From assembly GCA_012514615.1 (NCBI GenBank), contig JAAYZY010000164.1, positions 1-9,431 on the forward strand: a stretch of DNA of 9,431 nt. Reading direction: 5' to 3'. The translations under genes were made by a program, and so were the position numbers. Shown piece after piece: positions 4,920 to 9,431 of the stretch. The notes beneath the pieces were generated by a model, which was not told the origin of the DNA, searched no databases, and saw only the letters and a program-made list of their open reading frames with translations. Numbering within the stretch: position 1 is the stretch's first letter; the number at the start of each line of letters is the position of its first letter. Origin of the DNA: Chloroflexota bacterium (GTDB taxonomy: Bacteria > Chloroflexota > Anaerolineae > DTPP01).

Positions 4920-7793
4920 ATGGATTCCGTCATGAGCAAAGTCTACGTCGCCCTGGACCTGGAGACGACCGGCCTGGACCCGGAGCGGGATGCGATCATC
5001 GAGATCGGCGCGGTGCGCTTCCGTGGCGAGCAAGTCTTCGAGACCTTCTCCACCTTCATCAACCCTGGGGGGCGCCCGATCCCCCAGCGGGTGAAGCAGC
5101 TCACCGGCATCAGCGACGCCGATGTGGCCAACGCGCCGTCGCTGAGGGACGTACGCCAGGCGCTGGTGCGCTTTGTGGGGACCAACGCCCTGGTGGGGCA
5201 CAACGTGGGCTTCGATCTGGCCTTCCTGCGCCGCCACGGTCTCTTCACCCGCCAAGATAGCCTGGACACTTTCGAGTTGTCTGGCATCCTCTTGCCCCAC
5301 GCCGCCCGCTACAGTCTGGAACGTCTGGCCCAAGAGCTGGAGATCGAGGCCAGCATGCATCACCGGGCTCTGGCCGACGCCGAGACCTCCCGCTCGCTGT
5401 TCCTGGCCCTGGAGGAGCGGGCCCGGCAGCTCCCAGCCGCCCTGCTGGATGAGCTGCTGCAGGCCTCGCAGGGCGTGGATTGGCCGGCGCGGGAAGTGCT
5501 GCTGGAGGCGAAGCAGGAGCAGGCCCGTTACGCCTTTGTGGGCGGCATCGGTCAGCAGCTCATGGAGAAGGGCCTGCTGAACGCCGAGGGGATGGCCAAC
5601 CAGCTCTTCTACGGCGCCGCAGAGGACGACGAGCAGCCCCCGCTGGACCCCAGCCCGACGGTGCAGCCCGTGGATGTGGAAGCCATGGCTCGCCTGTTGG
5701 GGCCGGATGGCCTCTTCGCCCAGGCCTTCCCCGGCTATGAGCACCGCGCCGAGCAGGTGGCCATGCTGCGCCGGGTGGGGCGGGCCCTCAACGAGGGCGA
5801 GCACCTGCTGGTAGAGGCCGGCACCGGCACCGGCAAGTCCGTGGCCTACCTGCTGCCGGCCATGCACTTTGCCCTGACCAATCGAGAGCGGGTGGTCATC
5901 TCCACCAACACCATCAACCTGCAAGATCAGCTCTACAGCAAAGACATCCCCGACCTGCAGCGATTGCTGGGGCTGGAGGTGCGCTCGGTGCTGCTCAAGG
6001 GGCGCTCGCACTACCTCTGCCTGCGCAAGCTGGCGGCCTTCCGCCGCAAGCGCGCCTGGGCAGTGGAGGAGCTGAGGCTGTTGGCCAAGGTGCTGGTGTG
6101 GCTGCCCACCACCGTGACCGGCGACAGAGCCGAACTGTTCCTGCCCACGCCGCAGGAGGGGGCGCTGTGGGCGCGCATTGCCTCCGACGGCGAATCGTGC
6201 GCCGGCGACCGTTGCCCCTATGCCCGAGACGGCCGCTGCTTCTTCCGCCGGGCCCGCCGCAAGGCCGAGCAGGCCCACCTCATCGTGGTGAACCACGCCC
6301 TGCTCCTCTCCGACGTGGCCGTGGAGAACCGCGTCTTGCCTGAGTACCGCCACGTCATCATCGATGAGGCCCATCACCTGGAAGATAGCGCCACCAGCCA
6401 GCTGGGCTACCGGCTGCAGGGGCGGGACCTGCGCAACTGGGTGCAGGATGCCCTGGGGTTGGGCGATCGCCCGGAGACGGGCAGCCTGCTGGGCGAGGTC
6501 TGGGCCGTGTGCCGCGGCCGGCTGCCGCGAGACCAGGAGCCGGGGCTGCGTCAGTTGACCGACGACCTGCGCAGTCGAGGCGTCGACTTCCTGCAGGAGT
6601 TGGAGGAGTTCTTCGAGGCGGTGACCGAGTTTGCCCAGGGTCAAGGCGATGGCAAGGCCAGCCAGTACGACCAGCGCATCCGCCTGGCCGGGGCGGCCCG
6701 CAGCCAACCGGTCTGGAGCCGGGTGGAGATGGCCTGGGACAACACCGCGGCCCACCTGCACACCTTGGGCCGGGGGTTGGAGCAGCTCTCCGCCTCGCTG
6801 GATGGCCTGGAGCGGCGGGATTCCGAAGAGGTGAACGACCTGCTGCTGAACCTGGCTTCGTTCCGCCGCGGCGTGCAAGAGTGGAGCGAGCAGATGGACG
6901 CGGTGGTGGCCAACCCGCCGCCCGATCAGATCTCCTGGGTGCAAGTGCGGGCCGCCGCCGGCGACATCTCCCTGCACGCGGCTCCTCTGCACGTGGGGCC
7001 CTTGGTGGAGCAGCACTTCTTCGACGCCAAGCGATCCGTGGTCATGACTTCGGCCACCCTGCAGACCAGCGGCTCATTCGACTTCATGCGCGAGCGGCTC
7101 TCGGCCGGGGCGGCCGACGAACTGGCGGTGGGCTCGCCGTTCGATTACGAGCGCTCCACCCTGCTCTACATCCCCACCGACGTGGCGGAGCCCAACACCC
7201 CCGGCTACCAACAGGCGGTGAACCAGGCGGTGCTGGCGGTGGCGCAGGCGGCCAAGGGACGCACCCTGGTGCTCTTCACCTCCTTCAGCCAGCTCAACGC
7301 CACGGCCAGCGCCATCGGCCGGGCCCTGGCCCAAGAGGGAATCACCATCTTGCAGCAGGGCGATGGCGGCTCCCGCAGCCAGCTTCTGGAGACGTTCCGC
7401 GCCGGCGAGTCAGCCTCGGTGCTCATGGGTACCCGCAGCTTCTGGGAAGGGGTGGACGTGGTTGGCGAAGCGCTGAGCTGCTTGGTGATCGTGCGGCTGC
7501 CTTTTGCCGTGCCCACGGAGCCGGTCTTCGCCGCCCGCGCCGAGGGGTTCGACGACCCGTTCAACGACTACATGGTGCCCGACGCCATCCTCAAGCTGCG
7601 CCAAGGCTTCGGGCGGCTCATTCGCTCCCGCAGCGATCGCGGCGTGGTGGTGATTTTGGATCGCCGCGTCCTCACCAAGAAGTACGGCGGCGAGTTCCTG
7701 GCTTCGCTGCCGGCCTGCCGCACCGCCCAGGGGACGCTGGGGCAGCTGGGGCCGGCCACAGAGAGGTGGCTGACCGCGCCGCCGGCCAAGTAG
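4920..7793 (+). CDS. dinG: DinG-type ATP-dependent DNA helicase fused to DnaQ-family 3'-5' exonuclease
   Basis: This is an intact 957-residue superfamily 2 (XPD/DinG-like) helicase with an N-terminal proofreading-type exonuclease. Exonuclease motifs: DLETTG (Asp13, Glu15), GHNVGFD (93-99, Asp99) and HHRALADA (147-154, His148, Asp153), a full DEDDh set. Helicase motifs: Walker A EAGTGTGKS (299-307), DEAH box (482-485), MTSATL near 709, GTRSFWEGVDV near 837 and QGFGRLIRS near 895. Cys367, Cys427, Cys432 and Cys440 lie between motifs I and II with the spacing expected for an iron-sulfur cluster, as in E. coli DinG and XPD. The likely role is 5'-3' unwinding of damaged, R-loop or forked DNA with 3'-end trimming in repair; the family is known for this, the pairing here is inferred. 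The ATG at 4920 is chosen because AGAGG precedes it by nine bases and the TATAAT box lies upstream; ATG 4932 is possible, and a TTG at 4836 would precede the promoter. It converges on the acetyltransferase gene, 18 bp away. Confidence 0.95.
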   Translation: MDSVMSKVYVALDLETTGLDPERDAIIEIGAVRFRGEQVFETFSTFINPGGRPIPQRVKQLTGISDADVANAPSLRDVRQALVRFVGTNALVGHNVGFDLAFLRRHGLFTRQDSLDTFELSGILLPHAARYSLERLAQELEIEASMHHRALADAETSRSLFLALEERARQLPAALLDELLQASQGVDWPAREVLLEAKQEQARYAFVGGIGQQLMEKGLLNAEGMANQLFYGAAEDDEQPPLDPSPTVQPVDVEAMARLLGPDGLFAQAFPGYEHRAEQVAMLRRVGRALNEGEHLLVEAGTGTGKSVAYLLPAMHFALTNRERVVISTNTINLQDQLYSKDIPDLQRLLGLEVRSVLLKGRSHYLCLRKLAAFRRKRAWAVEELRLLAKVLVWLPTTVTGDRAELFLPTPQEGALWARIASDGESCAGDRCPYARDGRCFFRRARRKAEQAHLIVVNHALLLSDVAVENRVLPEYRHVIIDEAHHLEDSATSQLGYRLQGRDLRNWVQDALGLGDRPETGSLLGEVWAVCRGRLPRDQEPGLRQLTDDLRSRGVDFLQELEEFFEAVTEFAQGQGDGKASQYDQRIRLAGAARSQPVWSRVEMAWDNTAAHLHTLGRGLEQLSASLDGLERRDSEEVNDLLLNLASFRRGVQEWSEQMDAVVANPPPDQISWVQVRAAAGDISLHAAPLHVGPLVEQHFFDAKRSVVMTSATLQTSGSFDFMRERLSAGAADELAVGSPFDYERSTLLYIPTDVAEPNTPGYQQAVNQAVLAVAQAAKGRTLVLFTSFSQLNATASAIGRALAQEGITILQQGDGGSRSQLLETFRAGESASVLMGTRSFWEGVDVVGEALSCLVIVRLPFAVPTEPVFAARAEGFDDPFNDYMVPDAILKLRQGFGRLIRSRSDRGVVVILDRRVLTKKYGGEFLASLPACRTAQGTLGQLGPATERWLTAPPAK

Positions 7794-7811
7794 GACCAGG
7801 CGGTTCTGCCC

Positions 7812-8486
7812 CTATGGGACGCGCCCAGACTGGCAGCGTGGCCTGGGAGGGTTCCCTGTTGAGGGAGAGGGCAACGGATGGGGCTGGCCCGGCAGACCAG
7901 CCCCCGACGACCCAACCTCTGGCGCTGCGGAGCAGGTCAGGGCTGGGCTGGGCCGCGCCGCGCCCTGGCCGCCGAACTCCTGCCGCTCCACGCCCCAGTA
8001 GGTGAACTGCCCCTGGTCGGCGTAGGGTGCCATACCCAGTCGCCGCGCCACCCGTTGCGAGGGCCAGTTGTCTCGCTCGATCTCCGCGGCGGCAGCCTGC
8101 ACGCCCCGCTGGCTGAAGGCCCAGGCCAGGGCGGCGCGGGCCGCTTCTGTCATGTAGCCGCGGCCGCGGTAGGGCGGCTGCAGCCCATAGCCGATCTCCA
8201 CCACCTCCTCGGCGTTGGGCGGCCCCTTGAAGCACAAGCCCCCGATGATGCGTCGTTGGGCCTTGAGCACGATCTGCCATTCGGTGTACCAGAGGTCGGC
8301 CGCGCCGTGGGCGGCCATGCCGGCCAACATGTCGTTCTCCACGGCCTCCCGCAGCTCGGGTTCCAAAGCCGCGCCGCTCACCTCCAGGCCAAGGGCCTGC
8401 TCAAGGGCCCCGCGGTCGGCCAGCAGCAGCTCCAGTTGGCTACGGCTCAGGGGGATCAGCCGCAGCCGTTCCGTCTCCAGCTCCAT
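7812..8486 (-). CDS. GNAT-family N-acetyltransferase (RimJ/RimL-like) with extra C-terminal tail
   Basis: The first 171 residues form a typical GNAT domain of the RimJ/RimL type: METLE-like start (MELETERLRLIPLS), GGLCFKG (82-88), a central EIGYGLQPPYRGRGYMTEA (97-115) that includes the acetyl-CoA pyrophosphate-binding loop, and ERDNWPSQRVARRLGM (137-152), the usual Asn/Ser-bearing motif before the last strands. It would transfer an acetyl group from acetyl-CoA to an amine in the cytoplasm; the substrate (protein N-terminus, antibiotic or small molecule) cannot be read from the sequence. ATG 8486 is preferred over the adjacent GTG 8489 because GGAGG lies five bases upstream and the stop of the EamA gene overlaps it as TGATG, implying translational coupling. 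Residues 172-224 are Pro/Ser/Gly-rich, lack any family feature and contain a hairpin-forming stretch, so the native stop was probably lost and this tail is former intergenic DNA. Confidence 0.82.
   Translation of the reverse strand: MELETERLRLIPLSRSQLELLLADRGALEQALGLEVSGAALEPELREAVENDMLAGMAAHGAADLWYTEWQIVLKAQRRIIGGLCFKGPPNAEEVVEIGYGLQPPYRGRGYMTEAARAALAWAFSQRGVQAAAAEIERDNWPSQRVARRLGMAPYADQGQFTYWGVERQEFGGQGAARPSPALTCSAAPEVGSSGAGLPGQPHPLPSPSTGNPPRPRCQSGRVP
7880..7904. repeat. perfect 8-bp inverted repeat in the dinG-GNAT convergent zone
   Basis: GGGGCTGG (7880-7887) and CCAGCCCC (7897-7904) are exact reverse complements around nine bases. The repeat is 87 bp past the dinG stop and inside the reading frame of the acetyltransferase tail. 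Its place between converging genes suggests a former two-way terminator hairpin, though no T-run follows on either strand. Confidence 0.4.
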
Positions 8487-9404
8487 CACGCCCTCCCACC
8501 TTGCCGGCTGGGCCGCCCGCTGCGGTACTGCACCAGCAGCACCCCGCCGATCACCAGGATCATGCCCAGCACCTGCAGGGCCACCAACCGCTCATCCCAC
8601 AGCAGCCACGACCAGACGGCGGTGATCACCGGCGAGAGGTTGAGGATCATGCTGAGCTCGAAGGCGCTCATCACCCGCAGCACCGAGTTGTAGAGGGTGT
8701 AGGCCAAGGAAGTGTTCACCACCACCAGCACCGCAACGGCGGCCCAGGCCCCCAGCGGCATCCCCGGCACGCCTTCCACCGCCACCGCCAGGGGCAGCAA
8801 GACCAGCCCCCCCAGCGCCAAGGGGATGATGGGTCTGGGTCATGGTGTCCAGCGCGCCCTCGCGGGCCAGGCCGCGACCCAGCACGCCCAGGCTGGCGTT
8901 GCCCACGATTCCGGAGCAGATGATGGCAATGCCCAGCGGCTGGCCGGGTTCCAAGCCAGGGCTGAAGAAGAGCAGGCTACCCCCCAAGGCTACTGCACCG
9001 CCCACCACCTGCAGGCGATGGGGCACCTCGTCCAGCCAGAGGATGCTGCCGATGAGCGTGGCCACCGGGATGAAGCTCATGAGCAGGGTGGTGGTGGTGG
9101 CCGGCACGCTCTTCAGGCCCCAGAAGATGAGCACCTGGCCCAAGACGTAATGCCCCACGCCGATGCCGATGAGCCGCCGCCAGATCGAGGGCGAGCGGGG
9201 CACCGGCTGGCCGAAGCGCAGCAGCAGCGGCACCAGCAGCAGCGAACCCAGGGCGTAGCGCAGGGCAGCCACGGTGAGGGGCCCGGTGTGCTCCAACACC
9301 AGCTTCACCAGCACTAGCACCGTGCCAGAGCAGATGAGCAGGAAGATCGCCATCGCCAGAGCCAGGCGGCGGCTGGGAGTGGGCGGGAAGTCGTCTGGCA
9401 GCAA
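8486..9404 (-). pseudogene. EamA/DMT-family transporter broken by a one-base frameshift
   Basis: Two frames together encode a complete ten-helix drug/metabolite transporter of about 305 residues, the usual length of the family. The first frame begins at TTG 9404 (LPDDFPPTPSRRLALAMAIF), with hydrophobic segments and the family-like stretches PLTVAALRYALGS and ATTTTLLMSFIPVATLIGS, and runs to GALDTMTQT. There an extra base in GGG (8831-8833, plus strand) shifts the frame; removing one base gives TMTQT-IIPLALGGLVLLP and continues through VVNTSLAYTLYNSVLRVMSAFELSMILNLSPV to the TGA at 8488-8486. Such proteins move small metabolites across the inner membrane; the substrate is not predictable. The start is uncertain: TTG is weak, the frame stays open to the window edge, and ATG at codon 18 also exists. 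The single indel may be a sequencing error or a recent mutation. The stop overlaps the start of the acetyltransferase (TGATG), so they form a pair. Confidence 0.82.
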
Positions 9405-9431
9405 GGCGGGCCCTTTCGTCGCTCCGCTACA

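Noticed and set aside
4914..7016. A 700-codon open frame on the minus strand opposite dinG
   Set aside because: It is a composition shadow of the high-GC dinG gene: rich in Gln, Gly, Leu and His with no recognisable domain, while the plus strand carries every helicase and exonuclease motif.
6509..8005. A 498-codon plus-strand frame overlapping the end of dinG and the acetyltransferase
   Set aside because: It is an out-of-frame shadow with Arg/Gly/Ala bias and no motif; it runs through the dinG stop and the convergent gap.

Overview
The window is GC-rich, densely coded DNA that looks like a bacterial chromosome. My best guess is a member of the Chloroflexota (Anaerolineae-like). This rests on the base composition, on a YfhO-type giant membrane protein beside an ABC-2 export module whose ATPase resembles types I associate with Chloroflexota and Firmicutes, and on a one-polypeptide DnaQ-type exonuclease/DinG helicase. 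The taxonomic guess is inference; there is no rRNA or other marker gene.

Left part (1-4697, all minus strand). Reading in the direction of transcription, the order is: a decayed ABC transporter ATPase (4697-4023), its decayed ABC-2 permease (4036-3454), an intact 809-residue YfhO-family multi-pass membrane protein (3368-939), and a multi-pass membrane protein of unknown function that runs off the left edge (780-1). The ABC pair is convincingly dead. The ATPase has lost the segment holding Walker A and the Q-loop and has two in-frame TAG codons in its C-terminal part. The permease has a TAG codon, appears to lack a conserved central segment, and changes frame there. The YfhO-type gene has its own strong promoter (TTGACA-17-CATAAT) with a perfect inverted repeat in the spacer, so it need not depend on the dead transporter.

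Middle (4698-7811). A 222-bp divergent intergenic region carries a 35-nt near-perfect dyad and a TATAAT box. It is followed by an intact plus-strand gene for a 957-residue DinG-type helicase with an N-terminal DEDDh 3'-5' exonuclease and four cysteines placed as in iron-sulfur XPD/DinG helicases.

Right part (7812-9404, minus strand). A GNAT (RimJ/RimL-type) acetyltransferase with a probably non-native 53-residue tail converges on dinG. It overlaps, by a TGATG junction, the end of an upstream EamA-type (DMT) transporter gene broken by a one-base frameshift.

I found no undescribed multi-gene system. The most notable signals are the layered decay of the ABC module, the dyad inside the yfhO-type promoter, the dyad before dinG, and the read-through-like tail on the acetyltransferase. 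No tRNA, rRNA, CRISPR array, insertion sequence or attachment site was seen. No gene-free stretch exceeds 300 bases.
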